From the NCBI RefSeq assembly GCF_019175385.1, contig NC_083345.1:115120480-115184479 (forward strand): a stretch of DNA of 64,000 nt, written 5' to 3'. The DNA comes from Lycium barbarum (Eukaryota; Streptophyta; Magnoliopsida; Solanales; Solanaceae). The notes below the pieces were generated by a model. That model had not been told where the DNA came from. It saw only the letters and a list, made by a program, of their open reading frames with translations, and searched no databases. Positions within the stretch are counted from its first letter, which is position 1. Every line of letters starts with the position of its first letter. The position numbers were made by a program, and so were the translations under genes. This document shows positions 1 to 10,800 of this stretch, one piece after another.

Positions 1-1200
1 CGAGTCAAAGGGGACTCGTCACCTCCCGCATTTGGCATTGGGCTAAAAGCCCAACACCCCTCCTCTCGAATCAGCCCATAACAGCAGTCAATCCGCAGCC
101 AACAGGGGAAATAAAAATCTGGGCCTAAGCCCAATAACGTGAACAACTCCAGCAGTTGGGCCCTAATAAATAGGCCAATCCCATTTGTTCCTTTACTCTC
201 TTCCTTAATTTTATTGTTGTGTATTTTGTTTGATTTGTATGACTAACATTCTGTTTATTAATTTAAATAAACTTTAGCAAATTAGTGAGTTTAGTTTAAT
301 AATGGGTAGTTAATTCAAAGAGAAAACTAACAATTAACTCCATTAGTCTATGTCGAAATTATTTACTATCCATAATATTTATCTTTTAGAATAATTGATT
401 TTTCAAAGTATCGTGACTATAGATTTCGACTAAGGGGATCAAATTACACTTACTATTCTAGAAGTTTAAAACGCTCCAAATTTTACACTAACTTAGCTTA
501 TTCTAAGAAATAAAAGGGAAAATTAGTTTCAACGGATAACTTTCCACTTTAATTCCTTCCAAACACTTGAAATACGTATTTGTCTAAAACAAACTTTAAA
601 ACTTTTATTAAATAACCTTTTTTAAATTTTAGTCATTTTCTTCAAACACTTATAAACATTACATGTCTCGTTTTCTTTTAGTTTATTTTTTTACTAGAAC
701 TCTTTTATGCAACTATTACCTTTCCACAAGTATTACACTTTCGTTTAAAATTTTAACAACATTTATAAATCGTATTTCAAAATAGTATTAAAAGTATTCT
801 TTTATACAAATTATTATTATTTTACAAGTTCTATTTTAAATAGCATTTTTACATATTTATCTATAACTTTAGCCATACTTACAAAATTACCTTCCTTTTC
901 TATAATACTATATTTACACTTAGCCTTAATTAAATAACATAAGTCCGGTCGGTTAACCATTGTTAATGGGTCTTAAAGGATGCCTAATACCTTCCCTTTA
1001 GACTAATTGAACCCTTACCTAGAATCTTAAGTTTCGCAGATCTTAAACAGAGTTAACTTTAAACATAACTTTAATAAACTTTAGGTGTCCTAATTCACCA
1101 TAAATAATTAGGTGGCGACTCCTTAAACAAATAACAAAAATAGGAATCTCCAATATGTCGTACTTCTACCTTAACTCCCGGGTTAAAAAGGGGTGTGACA
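1..1200 (+). repeat. Element H 5' LTR, last 1200 bp
   Basis: This is the 3' part of the 5' LTR, matching 11214-12413 base for base wherever I compared them. It ends GTGTGACA, followed after 3 bp by the primer binding site. Unlike the rest of the window, it shows no stop-rich gene remnant. A small frame near its end has no recognisable product. Confidence 0.9.
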
Positions 1201-1203
1201 GCT

Positions 1204-1221
1204 TGGCGACTCTGCTGGGGA
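1204..1221 (+). other. Primer binding site of element H (tRNA-Arg type)
   Basis: TGGCGACTCTGCTGGGGA starts 3 bp after the LTR end. It is complementary to the 3' end of a plant tRNA-Arg (CCA end plus the acceptor/T arm), with one apparent C-to-T difference recalled from the usual tRNA. Use of tRNA-Arg is typical of Ogre/Tat elements. Confidence 0.75.
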
Positions 1222-2297
1222 ATCACTTAGGTTCTAACCATAACAGACTTAGTTTAAATAGGCTTTGTGTGTTTATTTGGAATCACTTTATTTATTTGTT
1301 AACTATTTTTTACATGCTATTAATTGTTTGTTTGATATAAACTGTTTATGTGTTACTGCTTCGATAAATTGTCATTCCGTTCATATTTCCTCCACTTTTG
1401 GAAATCTCACACTATCACACGTACACGCGAGGTGTGCTTAGCGCACCCGCAAATTTCTTCGTAGAATCCAAATCTTAGGAGAGTTGGCGCGTGCGCGGGG
1501 GTGTCCGAATAACGGTGACCGCGTAGCCTTCTCACTCGAGTAGTCCACTCGGGAACCTTGCGTCTAGTAAACCCACTCCTAGTCAACTTAGGATAGGGCT
1601 AAACCAACACCTTTTATTAAGAGCATACATTTCATATCCTAGGAGGTTTAATATCCTTGGTGTATTAAGCCCATTAGATGACTTTGTCCAAACGTCCAAG
1701 CGGGTTCACGACCCCAAGTGACACCAATCATACTTTATATGCATGTTTGAAGGATAACTGTGCCTAAATATTGACTATTTGCTCTAATTAATTAAACTTT
1801 AGAAAGGAGGGGGTGACTAACATTTCTATGACAGGTATGCATCGGAATATAACAAATGACGAAGATCAAGGGTATCACAAATGGAGCTAGAAGTTAGACA
1901 TAGAAATTTTATTTACTTTATTTAGATTAGGAAACACTTTATGTTGTCTTCATTTGACATGTAATAAATATTACATTATCTTGTACTTTATTTTGGGAAA
2001 TAGAATTCGTTTAATCAAAGCAACGGGATGACGTATTATGGCACAATTTACCCTTCAAACAAACGTTAGGCCTACCTCTGGCACAAAGAGGTCACATGCA
2101 TGTTAGGACACGTTGTTGCTTGATATGCTTGTTTGACAACTTGTTTGACTCTATTTGATGAATTATTTGCTACATGACTTACTTGACTTTACGTGATAAT
2201 GACTTTACCTAGATATGTTCATGAGATTAACATCGTTTATACTGTATGTCTATTTTATCTTATTCCCGAACAGAGAGTTGATTCGTGTTGACGCTCG
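1222..2297 (+). other. Element H untranslated leader
   Basis: About 1.08 kb between the primer site and the gag start codon. I see no protein similarity. Ogre elements are known to splice an intron from genomic RNA, but I cannot identify splice sites here with confidence. Confidence 0.5.
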
Positions 2298-4439
2298 ATG
2301 GCCGACCATCCTTACATCACGAGGTCAAAGACGTCATCGTTACCTGAACGTAGTTGGGCTGTCCAAGGAAATGAAATTACTATGTCTGATCCGGCCGCAC
2401 CTGTTCCAACTGGTGTAGAAAACCTCGTGATCGCTAGCGATCCGCCTGAAACTTCTGAACATGGAACTGCTATTCAACGGGATGAACATATCGCCCGCCT
2501 GACTCAAGAAATTGAGAATCTACGTGGAGAACTAAATCGGGTTAGGGACTTGACCAATTTATCCATCACACTCCAAAATTCACCTTCTGAACCTAGCAAT
2601 ACCGCACCAGAACCACCTCGTTTCCCATCACTCGAATCCCCAGTTGCTGAGCATTTTCCTCCCCAAAACAATGCACCTACCAACAACAACTTACCTCCGA
2701 TCACCCCCGCAAATCCACAAAATCCATCATCCGCCTATACTTCTCCACAAAGTCAACCACCCACTTACACTAACTATACTCCTCCACAAAGTCAACCACC
2801 CATCTACACTGCTTATGCTACTCCTAATCCGCCACCCGTCAACCCACCAAATCAATCACTAGGTCATACTCCTTACATTCCTTTATCCACCAACACTAAC
2901 CCACCACCTATAACTACTCCTCTAAACCCACCGAATCAACCACCTATAAACACCAATTACAACACACCACCTCTTGTCCAAAACACCCCCATCGTCCAAA
3001 CTTATCCAACCCAGCATATACACGGGGCACACTTTGTCACCCCTAATGCACAATGCGTTCCTCCGGTATATGCCGCAGAAACACAAGCCTTTACCAATCC
3101 AATAACGGTCAGGTTCCAACCCGAGGTAGATCAATACGAGGAAATGGAAAAGGATGCAAAGGCAGGGGCAGATAACATATTGCTAAAAGAGATCCACAGT
3201 CTCAAAGAAGCAATGAGGAACCTTCAAGTTGCTAGAGGAACTAAGAGTGTAGAATACGAAGATCTCTGTGTTCAACCTGACGTTGATTTACCCGTGGGCT
3301 ACAAACCGCCGAAATTTGATACATTCAATGGAACAGGCGACCCTCATACACACTTAAGGGCTTATTGTGACAAACTGGTTGGAGTGGGCAGAGACCAGAG
3401 CATAAGGATGAAGCTCTTCATAAGAAGCTTATCTGGCGAAGCACTTACTTGGTATACACAACAGGATGTCCGTAAATGGCGTGGTTGGAGTGACATGGCG
3501 CAAGACTTTATGGACAGGTTCAGTTTTAACACCGATATCACACCAGATAGAGTTTACATGACTAAGTTAACCAGGAAGTCAACTGAGACGTTCCGCGAAT
3601 ATGCGTTACGTTGGAGGTCAGAAGCAGCCAGGGTTCAACCTCCGATGAATGATAGGGAAATGACTGCTACCTTCATTGAATGCCAGGCTGGCATATTTTA
3701 CGAGAAAATGATAGGTATGATGGGACAAAAATTCACAGAAGTTGTTCGAATGGGAGAAGCCTTGGAAGAAGGAATCAAATCGGGGAAAATTCAAGATCTT
3801 ATTGCTTTACAAGCAATGAACAAAGCTATACAATCTGGTTCTATCAACGGGATTAAAAAGAAGAAGGAAGATGTCGCTGCAGTCATGAATGCTCAAGGAC
3901 ATGAGCCGAGCCAAGCCATTCCATACTTTAACCACCCACAACAAACTTTCTACCCTTACCACTACCCTGAACACTACCAAGCTCCACTACCTCCTTACCC
4001 CGTTTACAACACCCAAGCAAACTACTACCAACCCCGAGCGCCTCCGCATCAAAACCCACGCCCGTATCAACCCAACCAAGCTCCAACTTACCAAAATCAA
4101 CCACATACTATACCTAGAGCCCGTCCAAACCCTGACACCAAAAACACCCGTAATTACACTCAGATCGCTGAACCCTTGGCTCAATTGTTCGAAAGAATGA
4201 AAGCAGCAGGCATAATACAACCGATTGAAGGAAAAATTCCCGAGCCTATCCCAAAATGGTTTGATGGTTCCAAAAGCTGCGCATACCACTCTGGAGTTGT
4301 TGGGCACGCCACTGAAGATTGCTATGGGCTTAAAAACAAAATCGAAGCCCTGATTAAGGAAGGAGTAATTCAGCTCGCTGAAGCTAAGCCCAATGTGGTC
4401 AACAATCCTTTGCCTGCTCACGGAAATGCCAAGATTTAG
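2298..4439 (+). CDS. gag: Gag polyprotein of Ogre/Tat-like element H
   Basis: An intact 713-codon frame. The capsid-type protein would assemble virus-like particles and package element RNA in the cytoplasm. A short N-terminal part with a helix rich in Glu, Arg and Leu (about residues 60-95) is followed by a long Pro/Asn/Thr/Gln-rich linker (about 95-280). The retrotransposon Gag domain follows at roughly residues 333-500, opening with GYKPPKFDTFNGTGDPHTHL and containing the ALTWY motif. A Pro/Tyr/Gln-rich stretch leads to a variant zinc knuckle, C661-H664-H670-C675, instead of the usual CCHC. The ATG at 2298 is the first in this frame after the leader. The frame stops at 4439 with no downstream pol and no overlapping frame, so this is a gag-only gene, not the start of gag-pol. 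The lack of stops over 2.1 kb and the identical LTRs suggest that it is functional. Confidence 0.88.
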   Translation: MADHPYITRSKTSSLPERSWAVQGNEITMSDPAAPVPTGVENLVIASDPPETSEHGTAIQRDEHIARLTQEIENLRGELNRVRDLTNLSITLQNSPSEPSNTAPEPPRFPSLESPVAEHFPPQNNAPTNNNLPPITPANPQNPSSAYTSPQSQPPTYTNYTPPQSQPPIYTAYATPNPPPVNPPNQSLGHTPYIPLSTNTNPPPITTPLNPPNQPPINTNYNTPPLVQNTPIVQTYPTQHIHGAHFVTPNAQCVPPVYAAETQAFTNPITVRFQPEVDQYEEMEKDAKAGADNILLKEIHSLKEAMRNLQVARGTKSVEYEDLCVQPDVDLPVGYKPPKFDTFNGTGDPHTHLRAYCDKLVGVGRDQSIRMKLFIRSLSGEALTWYTQQDVRKWRGWSDMAQDFMDRFSFNTDITPDRVYMTKLTRKSTETFREYALRWRSEAARVQPPMNDREMTATFIECQAGIFYEKMIGMMGQKFTEVVRMGEALEEGIKSGKIQDLIALQAMNKAIQSGSINGIKKKKEDVAAVMNAQGHEPSQAIPYFNHPQQTFYPYHYPEHYQAPLPPYPVYNTQANYYQPRAPPHQNPRPYQPNQAPTYQNQPHTIPRARPNPDTKNTRNYTQIAEPLAQLFERMKAAGIIQPIEGKIPEPIPKWFDGSKSCAYHSGVVGHATEDCYGLKNKIEALIKEGVIQLAEAKPNVVNNPLPAHGNAKI

Positions 4440-4980
4440 AGGAGTCCAGTGCGGAAAGAGTCAGATCAACAACTTTGTCGCTCTCGTGGGAACAATCCAA
4501 TACAACTACTCGCAACACCAAGGCACTGACAATATGGGGCGCCGAACCAGGAAAGACTCTGAAGAATTGGACTTGTACTCCGTCCTCGATCCGTCGGGAG
4601 CCTTGGTAGCATGAACATGTAGTGAACTTGTTTTCTTTTATTGATGCTTGAACCATACTCAAAATTTTGTTTGTTTTGCTTCACCTTATGGAAGCTTGAA
4701 TTGCAAAACTATGAATGCATTTCTGATTTTTCTTAATCATCTATTTTCTACTTTATTTATCAAAACTGTCAACTCTACGATTGTGACATGAAATGTACGA
4801 ATAGACAACACATATTCCGAGAGAGTAACAAAGAAACTAGGGGGACAAGACAAGATTCCACTCACAAGAATTGAAATAGCCGATAGGTGATAACATAAGC
4901 CTAAAAGCTAGCAATTCAAGAAGAAATCAAAGTACGACATTAGGTTAGACAACCTAGTTTGCAACCTTTCCTTTAGTTGC
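4440..4980 (+). other. Non-coding gap after gag in element H
   Basis: 540 bp where pol would lie in an autonomous relative. I see no protease or RT motif in any frame. The first 175 bp may be a remnant of coding sequence but cannot be assigned. Confidence 0.5.
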
Positions 4981-5440
4981 GAACTACGCTTGACCTGATT
5001 CCTCGGTGGATACGTAGGCAGCCCACATAGGGACTCGGTCATACTAGGTTAGAATTTTTGCCATTTTGCATGCGTACGAACTACGTTCTGACCTGATTCT
5101 CATGGTGAGATATGTAGGCAGCCCACATAGGGTTCGGTTGTGCTATAACAGAAAATCAAAAAATCCTTATACAAGGAGAACTATGCTTAGCCTGATTCCC
5201 TCGGTGGGATTCGTAGACTATCAACATACAGATCCATCACACCTAGATAAAATCCAACAAAACCTTTTACCACTTATATATACGAACTACGCTGACCTGA
5301 TTCCCATGGGGGATACGTAGGCAATCCAGATCGGGTTCGGTCCCTTATTAGAAAATTTTAAACCATTCTTATGTATTTTACGAACTACGTTCTGACCTGA
5401 TTCCTTGGCGGATACGTAGGCAACCTATATAAGGTTCGGT
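4981..5440 (+). repeat. Five spaced copies of a structured Tat repeat
   Basis: Five copies, at about 4981-5040, 5077-5138, 5177-5217, 5283-5340 and 5381-5439, roughly 100 bp apart. Each reads GAACTACG, TGACCTGATT, a short hairpin, TACGTAGGC and usually GGGTTCGGTC. CTACG pairs with CGTAG around an inner stem that changes from copy to copy while still pairing: TCTCA/TGAGA in copy 2, TCCC/GGGA in copies 3 and 4, TCC/GGA in copy 5. The same motif occurs twice in element G at 54730-54873 on the minus strand, which is that element's sense strand. Confidence 0.75.
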
Positions 5441-5985
5441 CACACCACAACATAAATTTAGCATATTCTTCTGAACCCAAAACTGGGGCATATTTTGGAA
5501 AAGATATAGACGAAAGAACGGTTGGACATCGACAAGATTTAGGCTATCAGACAGGAAGTATTATAGACCAATTACTTTAGAAGTGTCACAATCTGAAGTT
5601 GGTAGAATATTTTACAACTTACAAATATATACGTTTACATATATATCTTTCCTTACATACATACGTTTACATATACATATTTCACAACTTATATACGTAT
5701 AGTTACATTTCTTTATACATATGCTTACATACCTACCTTCCAAATGAAATACTTTCTTTCAATCATTTTCACTACTGTTCATCTACCGAGGCTTAAACAG
5801 AGGTCACGAGATCCAAACAAACAAGACGAATGGAACGCCAACAGCGTCAAGCTCCGAGCCAACACGAATCAACTTCCCCCTCCCAAACTAAGAATTTTTC
5901 TTTGAGTGCAGGAATCAAAAGACCGCGAGATCAACAGTCAAGTCTATCACAACCAAAAAGCATCATCTGGCTCAATATGGCCTCG
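5441..5985 (+). other. Non-coding part of element H between repeat arrays
   Basis: AT-rich DNA with a pyrimidine/TA-rich tract (about 5620-5740, repeated forms of ATATACGTTTACAT). No gene recognised. Confidence 0.4.
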
Positions 5986-5990
5986 CCTCA

Positions 5991-7147
5991 AAAGCCAAAC
6001 GGCTTTATTTCTAACTTTATCTTTAATTTTATTTTATCAGAACAACTTTATGACTTCATTAACGAATATACCTGTTTTGCAGGTTAAAGACGAATCAAAT
6101 CAGGATTACGCGTCATTAATTCAGCCTGTCGCGATACCGTCAACATCATCAGCCGAACGGCTACACTTTTACTTTACCCCCTACGTTATCCATTACTTTA
6201 TCATTCACTTTACCTACTTTAACCACTTTACCCTGAACTCTACAGGAATCAACATCAAAATCTCCGAAGACAACCGGAGACATCATACAACTTCACCCTG
6301 GACTTTACGGGAATCATTATCAAATCTCCGAAGACAACCGGAGACATCATACAACTTCACCCTGGACTTTACGGGAATCATTATCGAATCTCCGAAGACA
6401 ACTGGAGATGTCATATCATCAAGTCTCCGAAGACAACCGGGGGCATCATTCGGCTCTACAGCCTCACATGCATAAGCCATACGGCTACATTTTGACATTA
6501 CTCTCTACTTTATCATTTACTTTACCAACTTTACCAACTTTACCCTGAACTTTACAGGAATTATCATTGAGCCTCCGAAGACAACCGGAGACATCATCCA
6601 CTTTACAACTTTATCCTGGACTTTACGGGAATCATCATCAAATCTCTGAAGACAACCAGAGACATCGCATGGCCACACGGCCTCATACGCATAAGCCAGA
6701 CGGCTACACTTTGACTTTACTCTCTACCTTATCATTTACTTTACCAACTTTAACAACTTTACCCTGAACTTTACAGGAATTATCATTGAGCCTCCGAAGA
6801 CAACCGGGGACATCGTTTGGCTATACAGCCTCATCAGCATATCATTGAGTCCCGACAACCATCGGAGACATCACCCGGCTACACGGCCTCACCTGCATAA
6901 GCCAAACGGCTACACACTTATTTTACTCCTTACTTCATTCCTTTATTTCACCATCTACCTTACCACTTTAATGAATTTACCTTAAAATTCGCAGATATCA
7001 TTTATCATCGAGTCCCGGAAGACAGCCGGAGACCTTATCACTATCATCTGCAAATGCAATTGGAAATATTATCACATCCTCAGCATACGCATCACGCATT
7101 CATTCAAGTCCCTGAAGACAATCAGAGACAACATTAGCCACACGGCT
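5991..7147 (+). repeat. Array of small hairpins in the 3' region of element H
   Basis: Two hairpin types recur in tandem and interspersed. Type 1 has loop AAGACAAC with stems TCTCCG/CGGAGA and variants, at 6261, 6325, 6389, 6424, 6572, 6643, 6791, 7013 and 7109; the first three are spaced 64 bp. Type 2 has a 4-bp stem and 4-nt loop (AGCC-NNAC-GGCT or GGCT-NNAC-AGCC), at 5991, 6151, 6452, 6475, 6671, 6694, 6819, 6877, 6900 and 7136. Stem changes are often compensated on the other side. Phrases such as ACTTTACGGGAATCAT between them form the rest of the tandem units. Confidence 0.75.
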
Positions 7148-7811
7148 TCACTTTCATTCCCACACTCATATTTACTATCATTTTACACTCTTTACAATTT
7201 TACACTTTCAACTCTATTACTAATTTTGACATGAATTTCAGTTTTGGCAGAAAACACAGCCTGCAGGGACGCAACACAACGTGGAACTTTATCTTACGCA
7301 GTGAACTGGGGCAAATTTGCTGAAGAGGAATATCAAACTCATAAGCAAGGGTCACGAATCTACTCTCGAACTCAATTCCGCCTATGTCCACAAACACGTG
7401 ATACGTAGGTTAATTTCTCTTTCACATCTCCTGCTAAAACTCTACTAAATCTACTCTTTTCACATTCTCATATTCCTTTCTACACCCCCAGCGTTTCCAT
7501 AACTCAACACTGGGACATCTTTGAAGAATTTACGCCGTGTCTAGTAGAGTCCTGCTTATGGGCGTATTGCACGCCACGTTTATAATTACGATACTATAAG
7601 CCTATGTTCCGTTCTCGTCACCTGTGCACTACCCTTACAAAGTTATAAATCCATTCTCTCTACAGGTTTGGCCACGATTCTTTCCATACCATCATATTTT
7701 CCATCAATTTTCCTAAACCGTACTTTCTTACAAACTCATATTCGTCAGTCCAAACAAAATTGGCTACTACGTCAACTTCTTCGCCCGAAGACTCTTACAT
7801 CATCTCCGGTC
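7148..7811 (+). other. Element H 3' non-coding region before the PPT
   Basis: No coding signal. It includes one more GATACGTAGG phrase near 7400, recalling the repeat at 4981-5440. Confidence 0.4.
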
Positions 7812-7824
7812 GAAGAGGGGCATC
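7812..7824 (+). other. Polypurine tract of element H
   Basis: GAAGAGGGG followed by CATC lies directly before the LTR start TGTTGACACC. This is the expected primer for plus-strand DNA synthesis. Confidence 0.75.
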
Positions 7825-10800
7825 TGTTGACACCCAATTTTGTCCCTCCTTTATTTAATTTACCCGGGTTTTTAAATTTACTAACGAGCTAAATACTTTA
7901 TTTTTCGCGATATTTTCACTACTTTTATTTTCAATATTATGAGCATTACTTTATCACAAATTTTTAAAAAACAGTTAGTCATTGTTTCGTTTTCGGGTTC
8001 CGATTCGTTAAATTAATTACAAGACAACACTTTGCAAAATATTTATTTTTTACATATTAATTATTTATTGTCTTTACATAATATATATTTTACCAGTTAC
8101 TGAATTAGAAGCCCGAAGATAATTAAATAGCGGAGGAAGGACCAACAAATTAATGACCCAAAATACCAATACAATATTATTCCCTATCCAAATAAATAAC
8201 CTACATTTTTATACCCAACCCACATTTTAAACCCCACATTTTCAGACCATGTTTAAATTAATGGGCCAGCCCAAACGGACCAGCCCATTACCCGCGACCC
8301 GACCCAGTCCAATTCTCTTTTCTTTACCCTAATCCCATTTCTCCTTCTTTCTTTCGACTTCCGCCTCCTTCATCGTCTTCTCCCTTTTCTCTTTTCTCTC
8401 CGCCTCATCTCTCCCTTCATCTCTTTCGCCGCCGCTCCTCCTCTCTCCCCTTCCTCTCTCTTCATCGTCGTTCTCTTCCTCCCCTTCACCCTAAACCCTA
8501 GCCGCCGCACTCACACCCCATTGTTTTCTCCGTCACTTCTCCTTCTCTCTGACACCTCCACACGCCTGTTCCCCACGTTCTCCCCACCACACCTCTGCCA
8601 TCCTCTCTGTCTCCATTTCACCTTGTCCCCCACGCTTCGTTCTGCCATCCCCACCCCTGTCCTTAATCTCTCTCATACGCTCCTCTCTTTCTTGAATACA
8701 AATGAAATCTATAAATACAAGGCAAGTGAATCGTTTAAAGGGGGGATTTTCTCAGGTTTCGGAGGAGACACAAGTTTCCTGTCCTTAAGTCTTGAGCTTC
8801 ATTTCTACTCTAGTCTTGATTTTCTTTTAAAATCAGAAAAAAAAACCTTTTTGTTGAAAATATAAGGATCGGGAACCCAAAATTCCCTACAACACAAGTT
8901 TTAATCGATAAAAAGCAGCCAACAATTTACTCCATTTTTTATTTTGGAATTTTAGTTACTTTAATCGAGTTCGAATCGATTCATAACGAAAGAGTAGATT
9001 CGACGACCTCGACATCCCAGTTCATTGCGCACAAAATAGGTAAACTTCGATACCTTTATTACTTCGAGTCTTTAATTTCTGCTTTGGTTAAATTTTTAGC
9101 TGGTGCTGCTATTTTTATGTTATGTAGTTTCTTTGTCGTCATATTATTTTCTGATGTTTTGGGAGCTGTTAGGATAAAACGTTAATCGCCAAAATGAATT
9201 TGAAAGAGGTATACTGTAATTTGGATGTTTAGATTGAATTCCCAAAACTTAGAACCCACTTAGAACCAAATATACATATGGTATACAATGAGCTATCAAG
9301 ATAAGGCGAAGGTATATATTCGATATACGTCTGATATACACACTATGGTGTGTATATCGTAGGTATATCACGTATACGACAAGAACAGGCTGACATTGTC
9401 TCTCTTTTACTCTATCTGTTCAAAGAATATATCCTGCCATGAATGTAATCTACTTTAAGTTAGCAGTTGCATTTCTTATTTAGTTATATATGTGGCATGT
9501 TCTGTTAGGTAAGTGTGATAGGCATCAACACATTTAGATACAATTCTTGTCTTAATAGGTATTGGAAATCAAATTGGTTAGTCTAGTATCATACTTAGAT
9601 GGAAATCTGATTTAGCTGTTCAGATGATTGTCTCGGAATGATTGTTTGAGTATTGGTTTAGACTACATGGGTTGTTCGACATAACTGCCCCCCTAGACTA
9701 GGAGACTATGCAGAATGTCATTCGGATTACGTGCACTCTTAATGTGATCAGTGATGTTTAATAATCTAAAGGGACCTCCGAGGATTGTTATGATGGTTTT
9801 GTTTAGAATTATGATAGCTTGAATACTTTGATCACAGAATTTTGCTGACGCTGTTTAGGTAAACTGAAGTGCTCATGAAGAATTTAGCTTATAAAGTTTG
9901 GTTTCACTTGTTCTTGAATACCCTGATCTGAAACTTATCTGCACTGTTCTTAGCTTAACACTGCCTTTTCACTATCATGTTAATTTGTATGAACTATTGC
10001 TGAGCTAAATAAGGAAGTTTGATTAGGATGAATCTAGATTTAGTAAAGTCTGAGGCCTGCTTGCAAAAGTCTTATAATGTGACTAGGTTGTTTGGATGTG
10101 ACTAAATAAGGCTTAACTGGTTTCAAAGCACATGCTAGTTTATCTTAGTAAGTCGGCATCTGAGTCTAATAAGGTGAAAAGGTCTGAATGAGTTAGGATA
10201 CCATCCTAATATGTACCATGTTTGAGCTTCTACTGAAATAGTGAAGAAAGGAAACCACTTAGGTTAATATGAACCTTGTATGCATTAGGTGATTGAAAGG
10301 GTTGAACCCTGATAATTCAAATCGAAATCTGAATGATTGACTTGGAACTTATATGTGAGCATGAACATCCAGTTGTCTCTCTATATGTATGCTTGTGTTA
10401 GAGCTCATCTAATGTTGGTATTCTGCTTCTGAGAATCTGACCATACTGGACTGAAGTTTAAAGGGTCAGTACTGCAAAAAATGAATTCATAATTAAGTTT
10501 TTTTTACTGTTGTTCTGTGTGTGTTCCTCCTAGAAGTAGCATCTAAACCTTACATGATTCCTCTGTTTCCAGCCCCTTTAACTGAATGGATAACTATGCT
10601 TCTGTCCAATAATTGATCAGTGAGGTGTGGCTAAATAAATATACTCAATTTTGATACATATAGAATGCCACCGTATATAGCTTTCTTCCTGTAAGCAAAT
10701 TTAATACTCTAAATGGGTAAATGGTTGATTTTTGCCTCTCTCTGTTAATGGTTTGAGGTTCGTTTGACTATATTCATATATCGTTATCCTGGAAACTGGA

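Noticed and set aside
2215..2418. Small frame overlapping the start of gag
   Set aside because: Overlaps gag in another frame, no similarity, and no initiation context that would favour it.
5906..6475. 189-codon frame in element H
   Set aside because: It runs into the tandem hairpin units and repeats with them; no domain and no codon-use support.
4981..7147. CRISPR-like spaced repeats
   Set aside because: Repeat spacing looks regular in places, but this is eukaryotic retrotransposon DNA, the spacers are themselves similar, and no cas genes exist.
8521..8865. 114-codon frame in the H LTR
   Set aside because: Lies in a CT-rich U3 tract that is open by composition (Ser/Leu/Pro-rich) and spans the TATA box.
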